Notes: generated by a model not told the origin, from the letters alone. Counted from the first letter of the stretch, positions 16,059-24,737 are shown. The stretch: DNA of 64,000 nt from an uncultured Actinomycetes bacterium (GCA_937926105.1 CALANS010000162.1:1-64000), one strand, 5' to 3'. Numbers and translations: made by a program.

Positions 16059-17912
16059 TCACCGGCGGAACCCTTGCGATGCCGCCCTCCTCCGGCGCCG
16101 ATCCAGCAGCAGCGCCCCGGCCAGCGCGACCGGTGTCGCGGCCGTCAGCACCCACAGCAGCGGCGCTCCCAGCACGGTACCGGGAGTGGTCGCCGTGATC
16201 AGCGGGACCTGTGGCACCAGAAAGCCCGGGCGAAACAGCGGCACCGACGAGGCCACCGACCCATCCGGCCGGATCACTGCCGACACGCCGCTGGTGGCCG
16301 CGATCAGCACCTCCCGGCCGTACTCCACCGCGCGCACCCTGCTCATCGCCTGCTGCTGGAAGGTCTCGTCGGTGTAGCCGAAGGTCGCGTTGTTGGTCTG
16401 CACTACCAGCACCTGCGCGCCTCCGGTGACGACGTCACGCACCAGGTCGTCCTCGACGATCTCGAAGCAGATCACGTCGCCGACCGGCACCCCGGCGATG
16501 GTCAGGTTCCCGGGACGGTGACCGGGCAGGAACTCCGACTGGATCAGGTCGACCTTGTCGGAGAAGATCCGGAAGAAGCTGCGCCACGGCATGTATTCGG
16601 CGAATGGAACGGGGTGCCGCTTGGTGTAGGTGGCACCCGGGCCGGTGACGGGGTCCCACACGATGCCCATGTTGTAGACCCGGTCGGGCTGGTTCGCGCC
16701 CACCACGGCGCCGACCAGGATCGGCACCCCCACCTGTGTGGCTGCCCGGTCGATCACGGCGGCGGCGTCCGGGTTGCGGTACGGGTCGATGTCGGAGGAG
16801 TTCTCCGGCCAGAGCACCAGCCGGGGCTGCGGGACGGTGCCGGCCTTGACGGCGGCCGCGAGCGTTGCGGTCTCGGCGGCGTGCATGTCCAGTACGGCGC
16901 GGCGGCGGGCGTTGAACTCCAGCCCCGGCTCGGGCACGTTGCCCTGCACGATCGCGATGGGGCTGGTGGGTGCGCCGGCGCCGGTCTGCACCGCGGGGCG
17001 CGACGCAAGGGCTCCGAGGAACGGCAGCAGGAGCAGCAGGGCAGGAAGGGTGACGGCGGCCAGCGTGCGGACCCACCCACGGGCGGTGACGGGACCCTTC
17101 GGGGGCGCCGCTCCGGGTCGGTGTCGCCAGGCCAGTCGCAGCACCGACACCGGCCAGAACAGGTAGCGGGGCAGCACCAGCCAGCGACCCACCAGGCCGC
17201 CGGCCCGGCGCATCGCCCACCGTCGGCCGAGCCTTCCAGCCCTGGCCGGCAGCGACGCCCGCCAGCGGGCCCAGCCGCGGCGCAGCAGCTCCCCCAGTGA
17301 CAGCCCGGCGAGTGGAACCGCCAGGGCGAGCCCCGCCTCGCCCAGCACGGCCGCGAGGGGCAACAGCGGGCCGTCGGGCTGGGTGAAGGCGACGCCGCCC
17401 CACGGGAATCCGCCGAACGGGAACACCGCTCGCAGCGTCTCCCCCGCCACCCAAGCAGCGGCTCCCCACACCGGCCAGGCCGGCAGCCGCCGGGACGCCG
17501 GTCCCATCAGGGCGACCGCCGGCATCGTCAGCACCGCCTCCGCCCCGGCCAGGCCCACCCACGGGACGTTCCCGACGTAGACATTGGTCCAGCTCAACAG
17601 CGGGAAGAACAGCAGCGCCCCGAAGACCAGGCCCAGCCCGGCGCCTGCCTTCCAGGCCCGCCCGTGCACCGCGAGGCCCAGCAGCGCGAAACCCAGGATC
17701 GGCGCCCACCACCGGGTGGATGGTGCGTATCCGGCGTAGAGCAGCAAGCCGCCGGCTGCCACCACCACGATGCGCAGGCCGCCCGACCCGCGCAGCGCCC
17801 GCCGGCGACGGCGCCACCGCTCGAGGCGAGCGGCGGACTGTCGCCCACGACCCCGGCGACGCTCCGCGGGAGGCGCACCGGCCGCCGGCGGGTCGTCGAC
17901 AGTCACGGCCAC
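16059..17912 (-). CDS. lnt: apolipoprotein N-acyltransferase Lnt
   Basis: 617 residues. An Arg-rich cytosolic start (about 18-45) leads into several membrane helices, then an extracytoplasmic nitrilase domain and a last C-terminal helix. The catalytic triad motifs are visible: Glu in LVLWPENSSD, Lys in YTKRHPVPFAEYMPWR and Cys in GDVICFEIVEDD. Lnt adds the third acyl chain to lipoproteins, known to work in mycolate-forming and some other actinobacteria. Its neighbourhood is rich in lipoproteins (both L,D-transpeptidases, TlpA, F510_1955). It is transcribed alone on the minus strand, 58 bp past the M56 gene stop. Confidence 0.93.
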   Translation of the reverse strand: MAVTVDDPPAAGAPPAERRRGRGRQSAARLERWRRRRRALRGSGGLRIVVVAAGGLLLYAGYAPSTRWWAPILGFALLGLAVHGRAWKAGAGLGLVFGALLFFPLLSWTNVYVGNVPWVGLAGAEAVLTMPAVALMGPASRRLPAWPVWGAAAWVAGETLRAVFPFGGFPWGGVAFTQPDGPLLPLAAVLGEAGLALAVPLAGLSLGELLRRGWARWRASLPARAGRLGRRWAMRRAGGLVGRWLVLPRYLFWPVSVLRLAWRHRPGAAPPKGPVTARGWVRTLAAVTLPALLLLLPFLGALASRPAVQTGAGAPTSPIAIVQGNVPEPGLEFNARRRAVLDMHAAETATLAAAVKAGTVPQPRLVLWPENSSDIDPYRNPDAAAVIDRAATQVGVPILVGAVVGANQPDRVYNMGIVWDPVTGPGATYTKRHPVPFAEYMPWRSFFRIFSDKVDLIQSEFLPGHRPGNLTIAGVPVGDVICFEIVEDDLVRDVVTGGAQVLVVQTNNATFGYTDETFQQQAMSRVRAVEYGREVLIAATSGVSAVIRPDGSVASSVPLFRPGFLVPQVPLITATTPGTVLGAPLLWVLTAATPVALAGALLLDRRRRRAASQGFRR

Positions 17913-17970
17913 CTCGTCACGGTATGCACGACGCGACGACTGCTCGGGCCTAGCCGCCGGATACCTCGTA

Positions 17971-18915
17971 TCACGCTGTCGGGCAGGCCACGAGGAGGAA
18001 GACCGCGACAGATGCCAAAAGCGGTGCCAGGGCGGTCGCGGCGCCGGCCAGGCTACAGCGCAGGTGCCGCCGAATTGGGGAGGGGTGCCGAAGCGGGGTT
18101 TGCAATCGTGCCAGCCGGTCGTTGATCGCTCCGCCGGCCATGCCTAGCGCGCAATCGGGCACGCTCGAACCGGCGACTGCCAACAGCGCGCTTCTGACGG
18201 CAGATCCGCCCCAGCGCAGGGCCGCCGAGGTGTCGGCGGCGTACTCCACTAAGACCCGCAGGTCTTTCGGCGCCTCGCGCAGCAGTGGAGCGATGGGGAG
18301 GGCCGCGGCGAGAATGTCCACGGATGCAAGCATCCAGTGGTGTTTGCCCTTCAGGTGCGCTCGTTCATGCTCCACGGCGGCCGCGAACGCATCCGGCGTG
18401 AGGCTTTCCTTCAAGCCACGGGAGACGACCACCATGCCGCCGTCGCCGCCGACGCTGTACGCGATCGGTCGACTGTGCTGAAGCATGCGCACTGTGGCGC
18501 CCTGCGGGTGATCAGGCGCGGTCGCTAAAGCCACCAGGAATCGGTGGTGCTCCAAACGTTGGCGCCGCACGCGGGTGAGTCGAACCGCCACCACGACCGT
18601 CCGCGCGAGCAGTAGCACGATTGCCGTCAGACCGGCCAGGCCGGTCGCCTCTTCCCTGGTGGGCATGACCTCACCACCCAGGTGCACCAGGCAACCACCG
18701 GCGGAACGGAGTAGCCCGCCCAGCCCGGCATGATCCGGCAACAACAGCACAGCCACGCCCGCGGCCAACATGCCCGGGCCGGCGGCCAGCGCGATCAGCC
18801 ACATGACGATGATGACACGCGGATCGGTGCCCGAACCTGACACCCGGCGGATCGCCTGGTGTCCGAACGCCACGAGGGTCAGCCCACTCGTGATCAAAAC
18901 CAGCGCCAGTGTCAC
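17971..18915 (-). CDS. M56-family membrane metalloprotease (BlaR1/MecR1-like)
   Basis: 314 residues with helices at about 1-20, 33-60, 88-110 and at the C-terminus. The zinc site is VEHERAHLKGKH (HExxH form HERAH), with a second EYAADT motif about 40 residues later giving the third ligand. BlaR1-type proteins cut the cognate BlaI repressor when an envelope signal arrives. This one lacks the C-terminal penicillin-binding sensor domain of staphylococcal BlaR1, as mycobacterial homologues do, so its signal is unknown. It overlaps blaI by 4 bp (GTGA). Confidence 0.88.
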   Translation of the reverse strand: MTLALVLITSGLTLVAFGHQAIRRVSGSGTDPRVIIVMWLIALAAGPGMLAAGVAVLLLPDHAGLGGLLRSAGGCLVHLGGEVMPTREEATGLAGLTAIVLLLARTVVVAVRLTRVRRQRLEHHRFLVALATAPDHPQGATVRMLQHSRPIAYSVGGDGGMVVVSRGLKESLTPDAFAAAVEHERAHLKGKHHWMLASVDILAAALPIAPLLREAPKDLRVLVEYAADTSAALRWGGSAVRSALLAVAGSSVPDCALGMAGGAINDRLARLQTPLRHPSPIRRHLRCSLAGAATALAPLLASVAVFLLVACPTA

Positions 18916-19274
18916 GGTCGCCTCCGGCGGCGGTCCAGTCCGTGACGCAGTGCTTGCGACTCCGGCTCGCTGACCGACCGGGCCAACAGGAGCAGTGCGG
19001 TTTCCTTGTCGGCGGTCTCGTCCAGGATCTGCCGGATCGCATCCGCGGCGGCCTGGCCGCGGGTCACGCTTGGCTCATACAGGAACGCGCGGCCGCTCTT
19101 GGCGCGCTGCACGTAACCTTTTCGATACAGGTTGTCCAGCACCGTCATCACGGTGGTGTAGGCCAGCGGCTTACGCCGGGTGAGTTTCTCCAGCACGGCC
19201 CTGACGAGCAGCGGCTGGTCGGAGGTCCAGAGAACATCCATCACTGCGGCTTCTAGTTCACCCAGCCCCCTCAT
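18912..19274 (-). CDS. blaI: BlaI/MecI/CopY-family repressor
   Basis: 120 residues from an ATG (MRGLGELEAAVMDVLW) preceded by GAGGAG; the frame extends 17 codons upstream without family-like sequence. Its winged-helix N-terminus includes AYTTVMTVLDNLYRKGYVQR, the DNA-recognition part of BlaI repressors, and a C-terminal dimerisation tail follows. It is coupled to the M56 protease, the standard BlaI-BlaR1 pair. Five TACTA/TAGTA-type dyads in the surrounding 13 kb are its probable targets. None is seen directly upstream of blaI itself, where a different tandem repeat occurs. Confidence 0.92.
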   Translation of the reverse strand: MRGLGELEAAVMDVLWTSDQPLLVRAVLEKLTRRKPLAYTTVMTVLDNLYRKGYVQRAKSGRAFLYEPSVTRGQAAADAIRQILDETADKETALLLLARSVSEPESQALRHGLDRRRRRP

Positions 19275-19325
19275 GACGCAGTGCTCCTCACTGGTTCGCG
19301 ACCGGCCGGCCGGGTGGTCGCTCAA

Positions 19326-19366
19326 ATGAACCGCCCACGATAGGTAATGAACTGCCCATGGTAGAT
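19326..19366. repeat. tandem 20-bp direct repeat upstream of blaI
   Basis: Two copies, AATGAACCGCCCACGATAGG(T) style at 19326-19345 and 19347-19366, match at 16 of 20 positions with a 21-bp period (two helical turns). They lie about 50-90 bp upstream of the blaI ATG. This looks like a paired binding site for some regulator but is not the TACTA dyad of the other operators. Confidence 0.5.
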
Positions 19367-19494
19367 GCTCGCTTCACCAGACGAGATGAGGTGTCGTCCA
19401 TCACCGCCCGCCGCGATGACCGGCGGTCGCCGAGCTGTGTGATCACGCTCTTCGCCGGTCGCGCAGTCCTTGAGTGCACCGGACGTCGATCGTG

Positions 19495-19992
19495 TTACGC
19501 GGCTTGCCGTGGCGTCGCGGGGCAACTGACCTCCGCCTGCAGCCGACGAATCACCGCATATGCCAGCACGGCCAGCGCCCCGGCGCCGAGCACCGGCTGG
19601 ACCGGGGCCCAGATGTTCAACGCCCCGGACGTCCCAATAGCAAGGACGACGAGTTTATTGCAAATCGGGCACCCCACAGCGAACGTCGACAAAATGCCCC
19701 CGCTGAGTATCCCGACACGCGGCGAATCGCTGCGATTCCCGGTCCGGACGTAGGTGGCCAGCGCAACGCCGGACAGTGCAGCGGTTGCCGCCCAAATAGG
19801 GTAGTTCCACCACAGCACCGGCGTCATGCGTGTGTACCACGGCGTCGAAATCACCCCGGTCGGGATGCCGACCAGCAAGGCCACCCCGATGGCGGCACCG
19901 GCGACCGCGAGCCATCTCCGCGCCGGCCACCGGCGAAGTCCGATCAACGCCTCGGCGACCGAGGGTCGTTGTTCCGTGCGCGGCGCGTCCAT
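19495..19992 (-). CDS. membrane protein with GCPICNK motif, unknown function
   Basis: 165 residues from the ATG at 19992 (MDAPRTEQRPSV); the frame continues upstream but through the operator. Predicted helices lie near 25-45, 58-78, 95-115 and 125-150. The third carries FAVGCPICNKLVVLAIG, a CPxC dithiol in the membrane, conserved in a family of uncharacterised actinobacterial proteins. A redox or metal role is possible. A BlaI-type operator lies 5 bp upstream, shared with the divergent L,D-transpeptidase. GGAG lies just before the start, so the transcript may have a very short leader. Confidence 0.7.
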   Translation of the reverse strand: MDAPRTEQRPSVAEALIGLRRWPARRWLAVAGAAIGVALLVGIPTGVISTPWYTRMTPVLWWNYPIWAATAALSGVALATYVRTGNRSDSPRVGILSGGILSTFAVGCPICNKLVVLAIGTSGALNIWAPVQPVLGAGALAVLAYAVIRRLQAEVSCPATPRQAA

Positions 19993-19997
19993 CACTC

Positions 19998-20016
19998 CTA
20001 CTATACGATGTAGTAG
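19998..20016. promoter_or_regulatory. BlaI/CopY-type operator in divergent promoter region
   Basis: CTACTATACGATGTAGTAG is the most symmetrical of the five sites. It sits between the CPxC membrane protein gene (minus) and the second L,D-transpeptidase gene (plus). TATA-like hexamers readable in both directions lie inside it (TATAGT on minus, TACGAT on plus), so one bound dimer could repress both genes. Confidence 0.78.
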
Positions 20017-20077
20017 CAAGCGCGGCGCCGTGCGGTGCGCTTGAACGCGAGGACGGAGCAGATGGCGGGAGGTGTGC

Positions 20078-21538
20078 GTGCGCGACATGAAGGTGCGCAG
20101 GGGGAGATCCGCCGCCGCGCTCCTTGCACTACTGGCGGTGATCAGCGCATGCTCGGCCGCCTCGCGTGGAGTGACCGAGGGCACCGACCGGCCAGCCAGC
20201 ACCACCGCACGGCAGCCGATCACAGGCTCGCATGTGGCGGCGTCATCGTCCCACGCGATTACTTCGGGCCCGGTGGCGTCGGGCTCTGGAGTGTCACCCG
20301 ACGCCCCGTCAGCTCACTCGCCCGGCGGCGCGGAGGCAACAGCCTCGCTGCCCCCCACCGCAAGCGCCGGCAATCACCTGTCCACGTCCAGCGAGCGGTC
20401 CACCCCATCGCCTATACCGACTCGTGCGCCGGACACGGAGGTCATCGCTTCCCCGCCGCTGGGATCGACTGGCGTTTCGCCGGCCGAACCGATCACCTTT
20501 CGCGTGACCAGCGGTACGATCCGCAATCTGGCCTTCACCAACCCATCCGAGGGGGTCACAGTGAAGGGTGCCATCTCCTCGGACCGAACCAGGTGGAGCC
20601 TGGCCGAAGCTCTCGGCTACGGAAAGACCTATACGGTGCGTGGAACGGCAGTGGCGGCCGACGGCACGTCGGTCCGCATCGCCGGCACCTACTCCACGGT
20701 CGCGCCCAAGAGCGAGATTTCCACAATAGTTTCGCCCGGTGACGACGCCGTGGTTGGCGTCGCCGCCCCGGTCATCATCAGATTCAACGAGCCACCCGCT
20801 AACCGGGCGCTCATCGAAAAGCACGTCACCATCACCACCTCGACCCCCGTGACCGGCGCGTGGGCGTGGGTCACCCACGACGGTGATACGTACCCGTCCC
20901 TGGACTTCAGGCCCAAACATTACTGGCCCGAGCACACCAAGGTGCATGTCAAAACCGACCTGTACGGTCTTCGCCTCGCCGACGGTATGTACGGCGGCGA
21001 CAACGTCACCGTCGACTTCACCATCGGCCGAAACCAGGTCGTTATTGCCAATGCCAAATCCGAGAAGATCGTCGTCCAACGCGACGGAAAGACCACCGCG
21101 ACCTACCCGGCGTCCTACGGCATGGGCGATGATCCCGACAGCAGATTCGGCATCAATCCCGACTTGGTCACCAGATCCGGCATCCACATCGTCATGGACA
21201 AGAAACCCAAAGTCCTGATGAGCCTGCCCAAATACGGATACACCGATATACCCGAATACTGGGACGTCCGGATCTCGGACAACGGCGAATTCATACACGA
21301 GAACCCAACAACTGTCGCCGATCAAGGGTTCCTGAACGTAACACACGGCTGCATCAACCTCTCGCCGGCGAGTGCGAAGGCCTACTACAACTCGGCCATC
21401 TACGGCGACCCCGTCGAGGTGTCCGGCACCAGCGTGCAACTGTCCCCCAAGGACGGGGACATCTTCGACTGGGCAGTCAGCTGGCCGGTCTGGACATCCC
21501 TCTCGGACACAGGCGAGTTCACCACCACCAGCGGCTGA
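20078..21538 (+). CDS. lipoprotein L,D-transpeptidase (YkuD), second copy
   Basis: 486 residues from a GTG 5 nt after GGGAGG (20067-20072); GTG 20072 and ATG 20087 are alternatives. Lipobox LAVISACSAA, a Ser/Thr/Pro-rich linker to about residue 115, two Ig-like domains and a YkuD domain with active-site THGCINLSP. The overall plan equals the 12765-14129 enzyme, but the sequences are clearly diverged, so this is an old paralogue. Ldt enzymes form 3-3 cross-links and anchor wall proteins. The BlaI-type operator lies about 60 bp upstream. Confidence 0.9.
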   Translation: MRDMKVRRGRSAAALLALLAVISACSAASRGVTEGTDRPASTTARQPITGSHVAASSSHAITSGPVASGSGVSPDAPSAHSPGGAEATASLPPTASAGNHLSTSSERSTPSPIPTRAPDTEVIASPPLGSTGVSPAEPITFRVTSGTIRNLAFTNPSEGVTVKGAISSDRTRWSLAEALGYGKTYTVRGTAVAADGTSVRIAGTYSTVAPKSEISTIVSPGDDAVVGVAAPVIIRFNEPPANRALIEKHVTITTSTPVTGAWAWVTHDGDTYPSLDFRPKHYWPEHTKVHVKTDLYGLRLADGMYGGDNVTVDFTIGRNQVVIANAKSEKIVVQRDGKTTATYPASYGMGDDPDSRFGINPDLVTRSGIHIVMDKKPKVLMSLPKYGYTDIPEYWDVRISDNGEFIHENPTTVADQGFLNVTHGCINLSPASAKAYYNSAIYGDPVEVSGTSVQLSPKDGDIFDWAVSWPVWTSLSDTGEFTTTSG

Positions 21539-21674
21539 CCCGCCCGCATCCGCCCTGCGGCACCCAGCGGGCGATCACGGTTACGTCCGTCGACGCTTGT
21601 CTGATCATGCAGACGTGAGTTCGGGCCGCCCGGTCATCGGCGTGCCCGCGTTCGCAGCATGCAATGATCTGCGT

Positions 21675-22049
21675 ATGGACGCAGATACGCAACTTCTCGA
21701 TTTGGGATCGGACACCGAGTACGTAGAGCTGGCGGTCGAGGTGTTCTCCATGCTGGCCGACGCGACCCGGGTGCGGCTGATCCTGGCCATGCGCAACGCG
21801 GGCGAGATGTCGGTGAATCACCTGGCCGATGTGGTCTGCAAGTCGCCGGCAGCGGTGTCGCAGCATCTGGCCAAGCTGCGCCTGGCCCGCATGGTGACCA
21901 CCCGGCAGGATGGGACCAGGGTGTTCTACCGGCTGGTCGACGAGCACGCCTGCGACCTGGTCGCGGACGCCATCAAGCAGGCCGAGCATGCGATAGCGAA
22001 TGGCACGCCGCCCCGGCACCACCATGCGCCCGCGGAGGAACAGCGGTGA
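21675..22049 (+). CDS. kmtR: KmtR-like ArsR/SmtB metal-sensing repressor
   Basis: 124 residues from ATG 21675 (MDADTQLLDLGSDTEY). The core VEVFSMLADATRVRLILAM and SPAAVSQHLAKLRLARMVTT is the winged-helix of ArsR repressors. The whole layout resembles mycobacterial KmtR, including RxDGTRVFYRL, the DEH and QAEHA positions, and the C-terminal PPRHHHAP. KmtR binds Ni(II)/Co(II) through His/Glu residues of this C-terminal region and derepresses a CDF exporter. Here the CDF gene follows with a 4-bp overlap. Confidence 0.85.
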   Translation: MDADTQLLDLGSDTEYVELAVEVFSMLADATRVRLILAMRNAGEMSVNHLADVVCKSPAAVSQHLAKLRLARMVTTRQDGTRVFYRLVDEHACDLVADAIKQAEHAIANGTPPRHHHAPAEEQR

Positions 22050-23155
22050 GCGGGCCGCACCCGCACCAGGCCGCCGGACACGCGCAGGCGCACGATCACG
22101 TGCTCGGGCATCCGGACGGCCACGAACACGGTCACGGCCACGGCCACGGCCATGACCATGGGCATTCGCATCCGCACGGTGGGATCAAGGGTTTCCTGTA
22201 TGGCCTGTTCGTGCCGCACTCGCACGATCCTGCGGATGCGATCGACGACGCGATGGAGGCGTCCACGGCCGGGGTGCGCGCGCTGAAGATCAGCATGCTG
22301 GTGCTGCTGGCCACCACGGTGTTCCAGGTGGTGCTGGTGATAGTCACCGACTCGGTGGCGCTGCTGGCCGACACGATCCACAATTTCGCCGACGCGCTGG
22401 CCGCGGTGCCGTTGTGGATCGCCTTCGTGCTGGGTCGGCGCGTCGCCTCCCGCCGCTACACCTACGGCTACGGCCGGGCCGAGGACCTGGCGGGCCTGTT
22501 CATCGTTTTCGTCGTCGCGCTCTCGGCCGTCATCGCCGGGTGGGAGGCCATCGACCGATTCATCCACCCCAGCACCGTCGACGTCCCGTGGGTGCTGCTG
22601 GCCGCCGGGTTCATCGGCTTCGCCGGTAACGAGGCGGTCGCGATCTACCGCATCCGGGTCGGGCAGAGGATCGGCTCGGCCGCAGTGGTCGCGGACGGGA
22701 TACACGCCCGCATCGACGGGTTCACGTCCCTGGCCGTCGTGCTCGGCGCGATCGGAGTCCTGGTTGGCCTGCCGCTGGCGGATCCGATCATCGGCCTGTT
22801 GATTTCGATTTCGATCCTGTTCCTGCTGTGGGGCACCGTCCGATCGGTCGGCGCCCGGTTGATGGATGCCATCGATCCCGACCTCGTGGAACGGGTCCGC
22901 CGCGCTGTTGAGGACACCGATGGCGTGGCCGCCGTCCGGGACGTGCGGCTGCGGTGGGTCGGTCACCGGCTACACGGCTCGGCCGTCATCGAGGTCGACA
23001 CCTCCGATTTTCCTCGAGCCGGGCACGTTGCCGATCATGCCGCCGCGTACGCGCGGAGTGAGCTGCGCAACCTCGACGACTTCACCGCCACACCTGTCAG
23101 CCCGGCGCATGCCGCTACCGCGATTCCTGCGGCAGAATCGTGTGATGGTGATTGA
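22046..23155 (+). CDS. cation diffusion facilitator (CDF) metal exporter
   Basis: 369 residues. The first ~50 residues are extremely His-rich (HEHGHGHGHGHDHGHSHPHG), followed by six helices. The CDF metal-site motifs are LLADTIHNFADA in helix 2 and VADGIHARIDGF in helix 5. The C-terminal cytosolic domain contains DVRLRWVGHRLHGSAVIEVD. CDF proteins export Zn, Co, Ni or Cd in exchange for protons. Coupling to a KmtR-like sensor points to Ni/Co (or Zn). GTG start overlaps the sensor stop. Confidence 0.92.
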   Translation: MSGPHPHQAAGHAQAHDHVLGHPDGHEHGHGHGHGHDHGHSHPHGGIKGFLYGLFVPHSHDPADAIDDAMEASTAGVRALKISMLVLLATTVFQVVLVIVTDSVALLADTIHNFADALAAVPLWIAFVLGRRVASRRYTYGYGRAEDLAGLFIVFVVALSAVIAGWEAIDRFIHPSTVDVPWVLLAAGFIGFAGNEAVAIYRIRVGQRIGSAAVVADGIHARIDGFTSLAVVLGAIGVLVGLPLADPIIGLLISISILFLLWGTVRSVGARLMDAIDPDLVERVRRAVEDTDGVAAVRDVRLRWVGHRLHGSAVIEVDTSDFPRAGHVADHAAAYARSELRNLDDFTATPVSPAHAATAIPAAESCDGD

Positions 23156-23474
23156 GCTACTCGTGGTGCCCGACTGCCCGAACGAACACCCGGCACGGCA
23201 GGCATTGCAGAAGGCAGCAGCGCTGGCCGGCCTGGGGGCCGTGCCGGTGACGGTGACGGTGATCGACTCGGACGGGCAGGCGCAGCGCCGCAAGTTCGTC
23301 GGCTCACCGACGTTCCTGTTCGACGGCACCGACCCATTCGCGGTGCCCGGTGCACCGACCGGGCTTATGTGCCGTGTCTACTCCACGCCAGGCGGCCTGG
23401 CCGGCGCACCGACCGTCGAGCAGCTACGTGACGCGCTGATGGCCGCCGCTTCGGCGCGGGATGCGGGCGTCTGA
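23145..23474 (+). CDS. small thioredoxin-fold protein (alkylmercury lyase-like annotation)
   Basis: 109 residues from ATG 23145 inside the end of the CDF gene (GTG 23142 is an alternative). It has the start IELLVVPDCPNEHPARQAL, then GSPTFLFDGTDPF and GLMCRVYSTPGGLAGAPTVEQLRDAL. This is a conserved small family in actinobacteria often misnamed alkylmercury lyase. The first Cys is in CPNE rather than CxxC, so a classical dithiol is absent. Overlap suggests co-expression with the metal exporter; function unknown. Confidence 0.75.
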   Translation: MVIELLVVPDCPNEHPARQALQKAAALAGLGAVPVTVTVIDSDGQAQRRKFVGSPTFLFDGTDPFAVPGAPTGLMCRVYSTPGGLAGAPTVEQLRDALMAAASARDAGV

Positions 23475-23624
23475 CCTCAGCGCAACAGCGGTCGGGGACC
23501 GCCGCGGGTTTCGACGAGGAAGGTCGAGCCGCTGTGCCGCTCGAGTGGGCAGCTGAGGCGCCGCGGCTCTGATGGGGGGATGGATCGGAGGCGTCGTTGA
23601 TGCGGCCACGGGCATCGTGGGTGG

Positions 23625-24650
23625 CTAGATCGTGACCGCCAGTGCGGCGGCGAATGCGGCGTAGAACCCGGCGGCGGCCGTGAGCCGGCCGGGGGTAAGG
23701 CGTCCGGTGCGCAGCAGCCACAGGAGGTAGCCGACCGAGGCCATGGTTGCGATCCCTGCCACGATCAGGGTGGCATCGAACAGCCACGGCGTGAACAGCA
23801 CACCGATGCCGGACGGAACGGTGGCCTGGATCATCATCGCGCCGGAGATGTTGGCCAGCGCCAGTTGGGTCTTGCCCTGGCGCACCCAGATGATCGCGTT
23901 CATGATCTCGGGCAACTCGGTCGCGATCGGCGAGAGCAGCAGGGCAACCACCATGGGCGATAGGCCGAGCGCCGGGCCGGCCCATTCGAGCTGCGTCACG
24001 AATAGTTGGGAGGCGGCGAAGATGATCGCCAACATCACCACGGTCTGAGCGACCACCGCCGGAGTCGTCGGACTTGTTCGACGGGGCTGGAATTTCAGCA
24101 GCGCCAGCCCCTCGTCGGAGGCATGCTCGCCGGTGGCGGTCATCTCGCGGTAGAAGTACAGTCCGTAGGCGGCGAAGAACACCAGTCCCAGCCACGGCTT
24201 GAATGTGAAAGCCACCAGCCCGAGCGCCACCTTGAACACGAAGATGGCCAGGAACCAGGTCTGGTCTCGGGCGAGGCGGGAAGTGTCGATTCCCATCGGC
24301 CCGCCCGGACGGACCGATTCGGCTGGCGTTGCCGAACCGGCAGCGTGGGCGCGATGCCGGGAGACCAGCAGCATGCCGCCCGTGACGGCGTAGGCGATGG
24401 TGCCGACCACCAGGGGCCCGCCCAGGGCCGCACCGACGCCGATGTCATCGCCGTTTTCCCCGCCCCACAGCACCGCCACCAAGGTGACCACGCTTTCCGG
24501 CAACGCGGTGCCGGCGGCGGCCAGGATCGTCCCAACCGCGACGTGGCCGATCTTGAGCCGGACCCCAAGCCATTCGACCGCGTTGACGAACCACTCGCAC
24601 GCGAAGTAGATGGCGACGGCGCAGCCGAGCAGCAGTGCGACGTGCAGCAT
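23625..24650 (-). CDS. sodium/calcium (cation/Ca2+) antiporter
   Basis: 341 residues with about ten helices in two related halves. The alpha-repeat motifs are AAGTALPESVVTLVAV (first half) and LLLSPIATELPEIMNAI (second half), the acidic ion-binding signatures of the CaCA superfamily. It exchanges Ca2+ or another divalent ion for Na+/H+. The gene converges on the metal operon. An MntR-like regulator lies 260 bp upstream on the same strand, so Mn or Ca control is conceivable. Confidence 0.87.
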   Translation of the reverse strand: MLHVALLLGCAVAIYFACEWFVNAVEWLGVRLKIGHVAVGTILAAAGTALPESVVTLVAVLWGGENGDDIGVGAALGGPLVVGTIAYAVTGGMLLVSRHRAHAAGSATPAESVRPGGPMGIDTSRLARDQTWFLAIFVFKVALGLVAFTFKPWLGLVFFAAYGLYFYREMTATGEHASDEGLALLKFQPRRTSPTTPAVVAQTVVMLAIIFAASQLFVTQLEWAGPALGLSPMVVALLLSPIATELPEIMNAIIWVRQGKTQLALANISGAMMIQATVPSGIGVLFTPWLFDATLIVAGIATMASVGYLLWLLRTGRLTPGRLTAAAGFYAAFAAALAVTI

Positions 24651-24737
24651 CGAGCGCCCCTCCCGCCAGTTGCTCAGCTCCTACCGACGGAAGTCGCCAA
24701 CAGGCGCGGCGGTGGTGGCCCGCCAGGTCCGGCGGCG

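Noticed and set aside
15499..16155. 218-codon minus-strand frame upstream of the riboswitch gene
   Set aside because: It overlaps the ydaO leader and the operator, has no ribosome site and shows no family-like sequence.
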